A stretch of 45,473 nucleotides of DNA from Hormoscilla sp. GUM202 (GTDB lineage Bacteria; Cyanobacteriota; Cyanobacteriia; Cyanobacteriales; Desertifilaceae), in the NCBI GenBank assembly GCA_005518205.2, contig RFFC02000050.1, forward strand, positions 1-45,473. The letters are read 5' to 3'. Made by a program: the position numbers and the translations under genes. Every line of letters begins with the position of its first letter. The stretch's first letter is position 1. The notes under the pieces are model-generated. The model was not told the DNA's origin and ran no database searches. It saw nothing but the letters and a program-made list of their open reading frames with translations. This document shows, one piece after another, positions 8,203-17,741 of the stretch.

Positions 8203-9556
8203 AAATGTCTCAAATTCAATAGCTGATATTTTGATTCTCTCTAATGGACCGGGAGAAGTGACTACTTGGGTGCGCCCTGTCGTGCAAGCTTTGCGCAAAT
8301 ATAAGAGCGATCGCCTGCGGATCTCGGTGGTCCTGTCTCCTTGTCCCCATGCTACTGGAAAAGAGGCCGCGATCGCCCTTGACTATCCTGAAGTTGACCG
8401 GGTACAAGCACCCGCACATTTGATCCCATTTTTACTTTGGGGGAAAACGGCGGACAATTGGGACTGGAGTGACCGGGGTGTGGTGGTTTTCTTGGGAGGC
8501 GATCAATTTTTTCCGGTGATTATTGGCAGGCGACTGGGTTATCGCACTGTGGTTTATGCCGAATGGGAGGCCCGCTGGCATGGTTTTATCGATCGCTTTG
8601 GAGTCATTAAACCAGAGATTGCTGCCCCTGTCAAGCCCAAATTTGCTCGTAAGTTTACTGTGGTTGGGGACTTGATGGCCGAGGTGGCAGCAAAGAAGCT
8701 TTCGTGTCCAGAGATACCACCCATGCTGCGCGCGGAAGCGCAGCATGGTGGTACTCTCGGACACGATCCCCTGGTCGAACCCCATGCATCAGAATTGATT
8801 GGATTGCTGCCTGGGTCAAAACCTGCCAAGCTATATCAGGGCGTTCCCTTAATCTTAGCAGTTGCCCAGGATATTTACAAGCTGCGTCGGACAACTCGGT
8901 TCGCCATCCCTGTGGCACCAACCTTGGATGTGGAAACTTTAGCAGGTTTTGCTGACCCCGATCGCAATCCTTTAATTCAACAATGGCCGACCGGGGTTGC
9001 CGAGTTGGTCATGGCAGGCGATCGGCCCGCGTCCGGTCCGAAAAATCGCCCTTGTTTGCAAACCCCAACTGGTTTACTGGTGGAACTTTGGACTGAATTT
9101 CCCGCTTACGATCTCTTATGCCAATGCATGTTATGTTTGACTACGGTGGGGGCGAATACGGCGGAATTGGGGGCCTTAGCTGTGCCGATGATTGTGTTCC
9201 TGCCCACCCAGCAGTTGGATGCCATGCGGGCCTGGGATGGGTTACCCGGACTGCTGGCTAATTTGCCTTTTCTCGGTTCGGCTTTTGCTAAATTAATTAA
9301 TTGGTTGGTTCTCCGACAAGGACGCTTATTTGCTTGGCCGAATATTTGGGCCGGTGAGGCGATCGTCCCTGAATTAGTTGGTCAGCTTCAGTCCCGGGAT
9401 ATGGCCGCATTGGTTTTGGACTTTTTGGCCCATCCTGAGAAGTTGGAACAGATGGCCGATCTCCTGCGGGCCGTGCGCGGTCAGCCAGGGGCCGCAGAAA
9501 AGCTAGCGGAACTTGTGTTTGAGGAACTGGGGCCCGCTCAGGGCAAACGCATCTAA
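8195..9556 (+). CDS. lipid-A-disaccharide synthase-related glycosyltransferase (cyanobacterial LpxB-like)
   Basis: About 453 aa. The N-terminus ADILILSNGPGEVTTWVRP is typical of the cyanobacterial LpxB-related family. These are GT-B-fold proteins presumed to act on UDP-sugars or lipids; the true substrate is unknown. Further matches are GLLPGSKPAKLYQGVPLILAV-type and the C-terminal CLTTVGANTAELGALAVPM nucleotide-sugar region. I chose ATG 8195. The open frame extends to 7853, but that part is antisense to the ankyrin gene. Two repeats are inserted in frame: family A at 8702-8766 (between the first Rossmann domain and LLPGSKPA) and a family B variant at 9020-9048 (peptide GDRPASGPKN). Whether the enzyme tolerates both is an open question. 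Confidence 0.85.
   Translation: MSINVSNSIADILILSNGPGEVTTWVRPVVQALRKYKSDRLRISVVLSPCPHATGKEAAIALDYPEVDRVQAPAHLIPFLLWGKTADNWDWSDRGVVVFLGGDQFFPVIIGRRLGYRTVVYAEWEARWHGFIDRFGVIKPEIAAPVKPKFARKFTVVGDLMAEVAAKKLSCPEIPPMLRAEAQHGGTLGHDPLVEPHASELIGLLPGSKPAKLYQGVPLILAVAQDIYKLRRTTRFAIPVAPTLDVETLAGFADPDRNPLIQQWPTGVAELVMAGDRPASGPKNRPCLQTPTGLLVELWTEFPAYDLLCQCMLCLTTVGANTAELGALAVPMIVFLPTQQLDAMRAWDGLPGLLANLPFLGSAFAKLINWLVLRQGRLFAWPNIWAGEAIVPELVGQLQSRDMAALVLDFLAHPEKLEQMADLLRAVRGQPGAAEKLAELVFEELGPAQGKRI
8702..8766. repeat. family A hairpin, in-frame in the LpxB-like gene
   Basis: Outer arms TCGTGTCC / GGACACGA; inner arms ATACCACCCATGCTGCG / CGCAGCATGGTGGTA. It encodes the stretch CPEIPPMLRAEAQHGGTLGH. Confidence 0.88.
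9020..9048. repeat. family B repeat variant in the LpxB-like gene
   Basis: GATCGGCCCGCGTCCGGTCC then GAAAAATCG: same length and ends as the 29-bp repeat, with compensating changes in the stem. Confidence 0.8.
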
Positions 9557-9630
9557 TTTCTGAACTTCAGATATAGTACCTTATTTGGCGAGTTGAATTT
9601 ATGGGTTTGGGAGCCTCTAGTTCCTCATCC

Positions 9631-9835
9631 CTAGAGCGTCGGTCCAGTAGAGGGGGTTGACAAAAAAATGAAACTGTGTATATGCCCGATCGCCAGTTCA
9701 GTAGAACAGATTTTGGATAAAATCATGATGTCCAGAGGGAGTGAAGGCCAGATATTTTTACGATAATATACGTAGTTTTCGTGCATGCACAGTAGTTGAA
9801 ATTTGTCAAGTATTATTAATGGACCGACGCTCTAG
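9631..9835. mobile_element. MITE-like element with perfect 16-bp inverted ends
   Basis: CTAGAGCGTCGGTCCA at 9631-9646 is exactly inverted at 9820-9835 (TGGACCGACGCTCTAG). A TA dinucleotide at each outer end fits the TA target duplication of IS630/Tc1-type elements. The 205 bases hold no gene. It abuts the truncated LRR fragment. Confidence 0.7.
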
Positions 9836-10118
9836 TCAAATCGGGGAAATTATGTCCTGGGTAGTACGTCCCCAAGCAGAACCCAATATTTCTTGGTTGT
9901 CGAAAATTGGAGTTTCCACAGGGAGGGTTTTCCAATCCTTTCTTTACTGACAAAGCGTTGATACTGTCGGGGATCGTACCACTCAAGGAGTTGTTGTACA
10001 GGTAGAGCTTTTGCAAATTACTGAGGGAGCCTAACTCCGAGGGGAGCGTACCGCTCAGGGAGTTCTTGGACAGGCCGAGGAATTGCAAATTGCTGAGGGA
10101 GCCAACGCATTTGTTCAT
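9836..10118 (-). pseudogene. leucine-rich-repeat gene fragment
   Basis: About two LRR units (NLQFLGLSKNSLSGTLPSEL and a second) and the conserved SGTIPDSIN...LENPP linker seen four times in the large LRR locus. The linker continues in another frame (VETPIFDN), so there is a frameshift just after LENPP. The 5' end stops at a family D half-palindrome near 10125, and the 3' end runs into the MITE at 9835. This is a degraded extra copy of a module from the 11-17.7 kb locus, not a gene. Confidence 0.8.
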
Positions 10119-10218
10119 GTAGCCGGACCCCTCGTTCCCACGGCTGCTCTCCTCTCCGCGTGTACCTCAGCGCGCAGGCGCCGGGATGTAGCAATTAAGA
10201 GTTGTCACGTTGTTAGAA

Positions 10219-10252
10219 AAGGGCAGAACGGATAAACTGCCCCTTTAAAGAT
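10219..10252 (-). terminator. possible terminator
   Basis: Stem AAGGGCAG / CTGCCCCTT with a ten-base loop. Read on the minus strand it is followed by TTTTCT, so it could end transcription of the RTX/LRR locus; on the plus strand the T-run comes later. Confidence 0.35.
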
Positions 10253-10572
10253 TACTTTTTTTCGGAATAAGTTTATCGTGAATCACGACCGCACGTTTGT
10301 CAAGAGTCTGTAGATTAAAATTTCTTATTCAGTACTTTGTTTACGATAAAAAATCGTTATCAGATCTACGCGCCACGATCGCGCTCTTTCGCCCTAAGAT
10401 CACCTTAAATTAAATAGTAGCTTCCACTTGTCAAGCCTTTGCCGATCAGGATTTTTGATCGCAGAATCCGTAAGCGATAAGAAATTGTAATCAACTCCAC
10501 GAATGAGCTACCCAAGACCTGTTCTGTAAATCGATGGGGCGGTTGCCAGCCGAGTTTGGGGATGCTTCCTAC

Positions 10573-10643
10573 CAACCGGTTTTGACCGCACCCGATCGCT
10601 GAGGGGGGGGGATCCGCTAGTGTTCCCTAGAATAGCGGTCAAA
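10573..10643. mobile_element. small inverted-repeat element with GGTCAAAA ends
   Basis: TTTGACCGC (10581) pairs with GCGGTCAAA (10635). The outer bases CAACCGGTTTTGACCGCAC match the ends of the two elements at 39.4-39.8 kb. Confidence 0.5.
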
Positions 10644-10677
10644 GAGCCCCCCAGGAAGAACAACGGCGTTACCGTAA

Positions 10678-11229
10678 CTAAACAAAATCAGGAGCACCAA
10701 TTTGCCCAGAATTGATTCCCGACAAAATTGCCAACACTTCCCCAGTAGCCTGGACCTCAATGGAAGTCGAGCTGCCCATCTTGACAATTTCTAAATCAGC
10801 AAAACTCAAGCCTCCTTCTAACCGGATCAAGTCCGTGTCATCCTTAAAGTCGCCGATGGTATCCCAGCCCATGTCCGGGGCCAAGACAAAAGTATCACTG
10901 CCCGCATCGCCGTAAAGCATGTCGCGTCCCTTACCCCCGTTGAGGAGATCGTCTCCATCTCCGCCACGGAGGGTATCATTACCGTTGTCCCCTAAGAGGC
11001 TGTCGTTGCCCCTGTATCCGTAAAGCCCGTCGTTTCCATTACCCCCTGAGAGAGAATCGTTTCCTGCTCCCCCTTGAAGGTGGTCATTGCTCCCCAGGGT
11101 AACGCTGTATAGCAGCCCGTGGTCATTTCCAGAACGCTGAACCAGAATATCATCGTTTTGCCCATTGCCCTTATAATCGGCAATATAAGTAGTTAGACAA
11201 AAATAATTGCACATAGCCATGGGCGACAT
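10678..11229 (-). CDS. RTX (haemolysin-type calcium-binding) repeat protein or domain, 183 aa
   Basis: Central tandem nonapeptides of the GGxGxDxLx type (GGAGNDSLSGGNGND, YGYRGNDSLLGDNGND, GGDGDDLLNGGKGRD), about residues 55-115. The typical RTX tail SDTFVLAPDMGWDTIGDFKDDTDLI follows. Such domains bind calcium and accompany type I secretion. The N-terminal ~45 residues (IADYKGNGQNDDILVQRS) resemble an FG-GAP/VCBS unit like those in the gene just upstream. No signal peptide. It lies 57 bases downstream of the FG-GAP reading frame on the same strand. It may originally have been the C-terminal secretion module of that giant protein and now be a separate fragment. Confidence 0.75.
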   Translation of the reverse strand: MSPMAMCNYFCLTTYIADYKGNGQNDDILVQRSGNDHGLLYSVTLGSNDHLQGGAGNDSLSGGNGNDGLYGYRGNDSLLGDNGNDTLRGGDGDDLLNGGKGRDMLYGDAGSDTFVLAPDMGWDTIGDFKDDTDLIRLEGGLSFADLEIVKMGSSTSIEVQATGEVLAILSGINSGQIGAPDFV

Positions 11230-11286
11230 GCTCCGGATATGGAGACTAGCGCGAGAGAGTGTGTGAAATTAATTTTGTCCATGTAC

Positions 11287-12743
11287 TTACAGTTGCCCGC
11301 CTTGACCGTAAACCTGAGGCGCTGAGGGGAGCAGAGCTTCGGTGAAATTTTCCCCATCATCATTCAAGGACAATACCCTCATGATGCGGGACCGATTTGG
11401 TTGGGAAAGGCGAGATTCTTCGTGAACCAGAATCTCATCCTTGCCATCAGCATCCAAATCTTCTACATACAAAAGGTCGTACTCGAGATCGAAACCCAGG
11501 GAGATGCGGCTAAATTGGCCGTCGCCTTGGGATAAGAGTACATGATTGTTATTTCCATTGCCCTTTTCTTGACGGAGGATATCGCTTTTCTTGTCCCCAT
11601 TAAAGTCGCCGATGTACAAATTGGTTTCGTCGCCGTCGAGAGCGAAACTCTCATCCAGGGGGCTGCGGCTAAATTGGCCGTCGCCTTGGGATAAGAGTAC
11701 ATGAGCAGTCTCTTCATTTTCGTCCCAACGGCCATTTTCTTGACGGAGGATATCGCTTTTACCGTCTCCATTAAAGTCGCCGATGTACAAATTGGTTTCG
11801 TCGCTGTCGAGAGCGAAACTCTTATCCAGGCGGCTGCGGGTAAAGGTGCCGTTGCCTTCGGATAAGAGTAAATCAGCAATTGCAATGCCCTTTTGACGGA
11901 GGATATCGCTTTTACCGTCCCCATCAAAGTCGCCGATGTACAAATTGCCCTTGAGAGCGAAACCCAGGGGGCTGGGGGTAAAGGTGCCGTCGCCTTCGGA
12001 TAAGAGTACATGAGCAGTCCCTTTATCTTCGTCCCAACGGCCCTTTTCTTGACGGAGGATATCGCTTTTACCGTCCCCATCAAAGTCGCCGATGTACAAA
12101 TTGGTTTCGTCGCCCTTGAGAGCGAAACTCTCAGGCAGGGTGCTGGCGGTAAATTGGCCGTCGCCTTTGGAGAAGATTACTTGAGCAGTCAGCTTGTTAT
12201 CGTTGTCCCGAAACCACTTTTCTTGACGGAGGATATCGCTTTTCTTGTCCCCATTAAAGTCGCCGATGTACAAATTGGTCAACCGGAGCCCGAAGAGGAA
12301 AGGCTTAAGCACGGTGCTGGAGTTGCGAGACGATACCGCAATATTGAATTTATCTTTTACCTCATTATTCCCCTGATCCGATGCAATTACCGTCACGGTA
12401 AAATTGCCCGACTTAGTAGGGGCGCCGCTGATCGCCCCACTACTGGAGTCAATGGTTAAACCCTTTGGCAAACCATTGGCGTCGTAGCTACTAACGAAGC
12501 CGAAGTTTCCGCTTACATTAAGGTTGAAGTTATTACCGAAATTAGTCTCGACATCGGGAATTTGAGTTTTCCGATAGACAGTCGATACCGCAATATTGAA
12601 TTCATCTTCTACCTCGCCTACCGCATCCGATGCAGTTACCGTCACGGTAAACTCGCCCTTCTTAGTAGGGGTGCCGCTGATCTCCCCATTACTGGAGTCA
12701 ATAGTTAAACCCTGTGGCAAACCGCTGGCGCTGTAGCTAGTAA
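11287..12743 (-). pseudogene. 3' part of the split LRR/Ig/FG-GAP protein gene
   Basis: Encodes two putative Ig-like He_PIG domains (SASGLPQGLTIDSSNGEISG; DANGLPKGLTIDSSSGAISG). Six FG-GAP/VCBS-type repeats follow (NLYIGDFDGDGKSDILRQ), the beta-propeller or calcium-binding type of surface proteins. The frame continues about 70 bases into the insertion sequence, giving a foreign N-terminus. Removing the IS with one copy of its 3-bp target duplication joins this frame exactly to the LRR frame upstream (NNI + TSYS). It is therefore the C-terminal part of one interrupted gene. There is no RBS or start of its own outside the IS, although outward transcription from the IS could still express it. Confidence 0.8.
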
Positions 12744-14064
12744 GGGACTTGCGGGAAAATAAGATACCAATTATCATAGAGGATAGCAAAGGAGTCGTAT
12801 AGTTCTGTTGCAAACCCGCTCTCCGAGGTATAGAGTATAAATGCTAACCAAACAAGTCAAGGCCACTTTCAAGGATGCCGCCAAGAAGCTAACAGGTCAC
12901 AAAAAGAGGGACTACATGGCCAAAGTGGCCTCCGATTACTTCGAGGGTTCAGCTCGGAAAACAGAGACTCAGATGGGTTGGAATCGCCACAGTGTCCAAC
13001 TCGGTCTAAATGAGAGGCGAACAGGGATTGTGTGTGTAGATAACTATGGAGCAAGAGGGAGGCACAAGAGCGAAGAGAATCTTCCCAACTTGGAAGCAGA
13101 TATACGAGCCTTGGTCGATGCTCAAGCGCAAGCCGACCCCAAATTTCAATCTTCTTTGTTATATTCGCGTATCAGTGCCCGATCAGTGCGAGAAGCTTTA
13201 ATTGAGGAGAAGGGGTATGAGAATTGGCAACTGCCCAGTCGTCAAACCATCGGAGAGATTCTCAATCGGCTTGGATATAGTCTAAAAAAAACAAAAAAGA
13301 CAACACCGTTAAAGAAGATTCCCGAAACAGATGCAATTTTCGAGAATGTCTTCCGTCAGAACCAAGCTACTGATGACAATCCTGAGTGCTTGAGACTCTC
13401 AATTGATAGCAAGGCCAAGGTCAAAATTGGCAACCTCTCACGAGGGGGCAAAGACCGGGGACTAGAGGCAAAACAGGCTTTGGACCACGATACAGAGTGG
13501 CAAGCAGTTTTAGTCCCATTTGGCATTTTGAACACTGAAACTGACCAACTTTCGATTTACTTTGGTCAATCGGCAGAAACCAGTGATTTTATTGTCGATT
13601 GCTTATCAGCTTGGTGGCAAGACAATCAAAATCATTACTCCCATCTCAAAGAGTTAGCGATTGATTTGGATGGAGGCTCTGCAACTCGCAGTGACCGCAC
13701 GCAATTGCTCGAGCGCATGGTTGAGTTTTCCCAAACCACTGGGATGAAAATTAGACTGATTTACTACCCTCCGTATCACAGCAAATACAACCAGATTGAG
13801 CGGTGTTGGGCGGCACTGGAAAACTATTGGAACGGAGCTATCTTAGATTCAGTTGAAACGGCAGTTAAATGGGCTAGCAATATGACCTGGAAAGGTATTA
13901 AACCGATTGTTAATTTGGTCACAACTACCTATGAAACTGGGGTTAAAGTCTTAGCAGATGCCTTAAAACCCTACAAAGTCTTTTGGCAACGCTCTGAAAA
14001 CTTGCCCAAATGGGATATCACCATTGTCCCCTATTGACTGGTATCTTATTTTCCCGCAAGTCCC
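12744..14064 (+). mobile_element. complete ISAzo13-like insertion sequence
   Basis: 1,321 bp with perfect 25-bp terminal inverted repeats (12744-12768 and 14040-14064; outermost bases GGGACTTGCGGG). The TAA target site is present on both sides (12741-12743, 14065-14067). Excision restores the surrounding LRR gene frame. Perfect ends and an intact transposase point to recent insertion. Confidence 0.93.
12841..14037 (+). CDS. ISAzo13-family transposase (398 aa)
   Basis: Full-length single-frame transposase. It begins MLTKQVKATFKDAAKKLTGH and has a long central region ending in the DDE-type catalytic core: LSIDSKAKVKIGNLSRGG (first Asp), then AIDLDGGSATRS (second Asp), then YYPPYHSKYNQIERCWAALE (final Glu, the most diagnostic motif). 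It matches the 'Rhodopirellula-type DDE transposase' family that defines ISAzo13. It cuts and rejoins DNA at the terminal inverted repeats. It fills almost the entire element, with its stop only 27 bases before the right end. Transcribed opposite to the gene it interrupts. Confidence 0.9.
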   Translation: MLTKQVKATFKDAAKKLTGHKKRDYMAKVASDYFEGSARKTETQMGWNRHSVQLGLNERRTGIVCVDNYGARGRHKSEENLPNLEADIRALVDAQAQADPKFQSSLLYSRISARSVREALIEEKGYENWQLPSRQTIGEILNRLGYSLKKTKKTTPLKKIPETDAIFENVFRQNQATDDNPECLRLSIDSKAKVKIGNLSRGGKDRGLEAKQALDHDTEWQAVLVPFGILNTETDQLSIYFGQSAETSDFIVDCLSAWWQDNQNHYSHLKELAIDLDGGSATRSDRTQLLERMVEFSQTTGMKIRLIYYPPYHSKYNQIERCWAALENYWNGAILDSVETAVKWASNMTWKGIKPIVNLVTTTYETGVKVLADALKPYKVFWQRSENLPKWDITIVPY

Positions 14065-16657
14065 TAATGTTGTTGTTAATGTCGCCGAAGTTCCCGCTGA
14101 CATTGAGGTTGAACTGCGAACGGTAAGTAGCATCCACGTCGTCAATCTCAGTTTCCACATAGGGAGGGTTTTCCAGTCTGCGGGTTTTCAAATTGCTGAG
14201 GTCGCCTAACTCAGCGGGGAGCGTACCGCTCAGGGAATTCCTGGCCAGGTCGAGGGTTTGCAAATTGCTGAGGGAACCTAACTCAGAGGGGAGCGTACCG
14301 CTCAGGGAATTCCTGGCCAGAGCGAGGATTTCCAATTTGCTGAGGGAGCCTAACTCAGAGGGGAGCGTACCGCTCAGGTTGTTGTCCTCCAGGTCGAGTT
14401 CAAGCAAATTGGTGAGGGAGCCTAACTCAGAGGGGAGCGTACCGCTCAGGTTGTTGTCCTCCAGGTCGAGGGTTTGCAAATTGCTGAGGGAACCTAACTC
14501 AGAGGGGAGCGTACCGCTCAGGTTGTTGTTGTCCAGGTTGATTTCCGTCACCCGTGAGCCCACTACCGTCACCCCACGCCACCGATTAACATCAGAAGCA
14601 AAGGGGGGAGTTTGGCTGCTGAAATCCCAGTCTTCCCAGCCTATCTTATCATTCCAATCATCTTCATCAATGCTCTCTATGAGAGCCTTCAGGGCTGCAT
14701 AATCATTAACATTGAGAACGTCAACGTCAATATTAAATTCATCTTTTACCTCGCCTACCGCATCCGATGCAGTTACCGTCACGATAAAATTGCCCTCAGT
14801 ATTAGTAGGAGTGCCGCTGATCGTCCCACTACTGGAGTCAATAGTTAAACCCTTTGGCAAACCCTCGGCGCTGTAGCTAGTAATGTTGTTGTTAATGTCG
14901 CCGAAGTTCCCGCTGACATTGAGGAAGAAGTTCTCACCGGAAGTAGCATTCCAGTCGTCAATCTCGGTTTTCACATAGGGAGGGTTTTCCAGGTCGAGGG
15001 TTTGCAAATTGCTAAGGAAGCCTAACTCAGAGGGGATCGTACCGCTCAGGCGGTTGTTGTGCAGGTCGAGGGTTTGCAAATTGCTAAGGAAGCCTAACTC
15101 AGAGGGGATCGTACCGCTCAGGGAGTTGTCGTCCAGGTCGAGGATTTGCAAATTGGTGAGGGAGCCCAACCAAGAGGGGATCTCACCGCTCAGGGAGCTG
15201 TCCTCCAGGTCGAGTTCAAGCAAATTGGTGAGGTCGCCTAACTCAGAGGGGATCGTACCGCTCAGGGAGTTGTCGTCCAGGTCGAGGATTTGCAAATTGG
15301 TGAGGGAGCCCAACCAAGAGGGGATCTCACCGCTCAGGGAGCTGTCCTCCAGGTCGAGTTCAAGCAAATTGGTGAGGTCGCCTAACTCAGAGGGGATCGT
15401 ACCGCTCAGGGAGTTGTCCTCCAGGTCGAGGGTTTGCAAGTTGCTGAGGGAACCTAACTCGGAGGGGAGCGTACCGTTCAGGTTGTTGTCGTCCAGTTCG
15501 ATTTTCGTCACCCGTGAGCGCACTACCGTCACCCCATGCCAGCGACTAACAACATTAGCAGAGGGGGGAGTTTCGCTGCTGAAATCCCAGCCTGTATTGT
15601 TCGTCCAATTATCTCCACCAGTGCTGTTATACAGAGCGTTCAGGGCTGCATAATCATCGCCATCCAGCATAGGCGATACCACAATATTAAATTCATCTTC
15701 TACCTGGCCTCCCGCACTATCCGATGCAGTTACCGTCACGGTAAAATTGCCCTCAGTATTAGTAGGAGTGCCGCTGATCTCCCCACTACTGGAGTCAATA
15801 GTTAAACCGTTTGGCAAACCCTCGGCGCTGTAGCTAGTAATGTTGTTGTTAATGTCGCCGAAGTTCCCGCTGACATTGAGGCTGAAGTTCTGACCGGAAA
15901 TAGCATCCATGTCGGGAATTTGAGTTTCCACATAGGGAGGGTTTTCCAACACTTTGTCTACTCCTGACAAAGTGTCGATACTGTCGGGTATTATACCGGT
16001 CAGGAAGTTGTTGCCCACATCTAAGTGTTGCACATTTCCGAGGGAGCCTAACTCAGAGGGTATCATACCGGTCAGGAAGTTGTTGCCCAAGTCTAAGTCT
16101 TGCACATTTCCGAGGGAGCCTAACTCAGAGGGTATCATACCGCTCACGGAGTTGTGGTCCAGTTCGAGGTCTTGCACATTTCCGAGGGAGCCTAACTCAG
16201 AGGGGAGCGTACCGCTCACGGAGTTGTGGTCCAGTTCGAGGTCTTGCACATTTCCGAGGGAGCCTAACTCAGAGGGGAGCGTACCGCTCAGGTCGTCGTT
16301 ATCCAAATGGAGGACTTGCAAATTGGTGAGGGAGCCTAACTCAGAGGGGAGCGTACCGCTCAGGGAGTTGTTGTTCAGCCAGAGGTGTTGCAAATTGCTG
16401 AGATCACCTAACTCAGAGGGGAGCGTACCGCTCAGGTTGTTGTCGTCCAGGTTGATTCCCGTCACCCGTTTGCCCTCTACTGTCAGCCCATGCCACTGGC
16501 CAACATCATCAGCATCGGGGAGAGTTTCGCTGCTGACATTCCAGCCTTCATTATTCGTCCAATTATTTCCACCAGTGCTGTTATACAGAGCCTTCAGGGC
16601 TGCATAATCTTCTGCATTGAGATTAGAAGGGAGGCGATACCGCAATATAAAATTCAT
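14065..16657 (-). pseudogene. middle part of the split LRR/Ig protein gene
   Basis: Three modules, each made of a capping motif (DDYAALKALYNSTGG-type, ...W.GVTV), a run of 24-residue leucine-rich repeats of the plant-specific type (LSGTLPSELGSLSNL), the linker LENPPYV, and a He_PIG Ig-like domain. The LRR units are nearly identical at DNA level, so they probably expand and contract by recombination. Upstream, the frame is separated from the first module by a +1 frameshift around 16625-16650. Downstream it runs into the IS at 14064. The apparent Met at 16657 lies inside the Ig-like domain, so it is unlikely to be a genuine start. Confidence 0.85.
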
Positions 16658-17741
16658 CTTCTACCTCGCCTCCCTTAGCATCCGATGCAGTTACCGTCAC
16701 GATAGAAATGCCCTCAGTAGTAGGGGTGCCGCCGATCGTCCCACTATTGGAGTCAATAGTTAAACCTTTTGGCAAACCCTCGGCGCTGTAGCTAGTAATG
16801 TTGTTGTTAATGTCGCCGAAGTTCCCGCTGACATTGAGGCTGAAGTTCTCACCGGAAGTAGCATCCACGTCTGAAATTGGAGTTTTCACATAGGGAGGGT
16901 TTTCCAATCGTTTGTTTGGCACACTGTTGATACTTTCGGGGATCGTACCGCTCAGGGAGTTGTCGTACAGCCAGAGGTGTTGCAATTTGCTGAAGGAGTT
17001 TAACTCAGAGGGGAGCGTACCGCTCAGGTCGTTCTTGTACAGGTAGAGGAATTTCAAACTGCTGAGCTCACCTAACTCAGAGGGGAGCGTACCGTCCAGG
17101 TCGTTCTTGGCCACCCCGAGGATTTGCAAATTGCTGAGCTCACCTAACTCAGAGGGGAGCGTACCTGTCAGCTCGTTCTTGTACAGGCGGAGTTTTTGCA
17201 AATTGCTGAGTTCACCTAACTCAGAGGGGAGCGTACCGCTCAGGTCGTTATCATTCAGGTGGATGTGTTGCAAATTGCTGAGGGAGCCTAACCAGGAGGG
17301 GAGCGTACCGCTCAGGGAGTTCTTGGCCACCCTGAGGGTTTGCAAATTGCTGAGCTCACCTAACTCAGAGGGGAGCGTACCGCTCAGGTCGTTATCATTC
17401 AGATATAGGGTTTCCAAATTGCTGAGCTCACCTAACTCAGAGGGGAGCGTACCGCTCAGGAAGTTTTTATTTATTTGGAGGTGTTGCAAACTGCCGAGGG
17501 AGCCTAACTCAGAGGGGAGCGTACCGCTCAGGGAGTTGGAGCCTAGATCGATTCCCGTCACCCGTAAGCCCTCTACCGTCACTCCATGCCACTGGTCAAC
17601 AACACCAGCATCGGGGGGAGTTTCGCTGCTGAAATCCCAGTCTGTCCAGCCTGTATTGTTCGTCCAATTATCTCCACCAGTGCTGTCATAGAGAACCTCC
17701 AGGGCTTTATAATCATCTGCATTGAGGGTTTGTGTTGACAT
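16623..17741 (-). CDS. first module of the LRR/Ig protein (372 aa, now ends at a frameshift)
   Basis: Starts MSTQTLNADDYKALEVLYDS without a signal peptide. It has the LRR capping region, about nine plant-type LRR units (consensus LxxLxLxxNxLSGTLPSELGxLSN) and one He_PIG domain ending DEFYIAVSP. At that point a single extra base makes PPF-stop, whereas the homologous spot in other modules runs straight on into the next DDYAAL cap. The complete ancestral protein would thus be [LRR-Ig] x4, Ig, FG-GAP x6 and possibly RTX, roughly 1,700-1,900 residues. It would be a non-classically (type I) secreted surface or adhesion protein. The 372-aa product could still be made, but lacks the export end. Confidence 0.75.
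   Translation of the reverse strand: MSTQTLNADDYKALEVLYDSTGGDNWTNNTGWTDWDFSSETPPDAGVVDQWHGVTVEGLRVTGIDLGSNSLSGTLPSELGSLGSLQHLQINKNFLSGTLPSELGELSNLETLYLNDNDLSGTLPSELGELSNLQTLRVAKNSLSGTLPSWLGSLSNLQHIHLNDNDLSGTLPSELGELSNLQKLRLYKNELTGTLPSELGELSNLQILGVAKNDLDGTLPSELGELSSLKFLYLYKNDLSGTLPSELNSFSKLQHLWLYDNSLSGTIPESINSVPNKRLENPPYVKTPISDVDATSGENFSLNVSGNFGDINNNITSYSAEGLPKGLTIDSNSGTIGGTPTTEGISIVTVTASDAKGGEVEDEFYIAVSPPF

Larger units (their letters stand above)
10119..10677. other. gene-free interval
   Basis: No coding sequence recognised. Holds a half CGTTCCCACGG palindrome (near 10130), a possible terminator (10219-10252) and a small inverted-repeat element (10573-10643). Confidence 0.5.

Noticed and set aside
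12010..12459. 149-codon plus-strand frame over the FG-GAP repeats
   Set aside because: Shadow of the repeated minus-strand FG-GAP codons.
14193..17691. Long plus-strand frames (REPNSEGSVPLRELL-type repeats) opposite the LRR genes
   Set aside because: The 72-bp LRR unit is a multiple of three, so the antisense frame stays open automatically; the minus strand has the true LRR/Ig domains.
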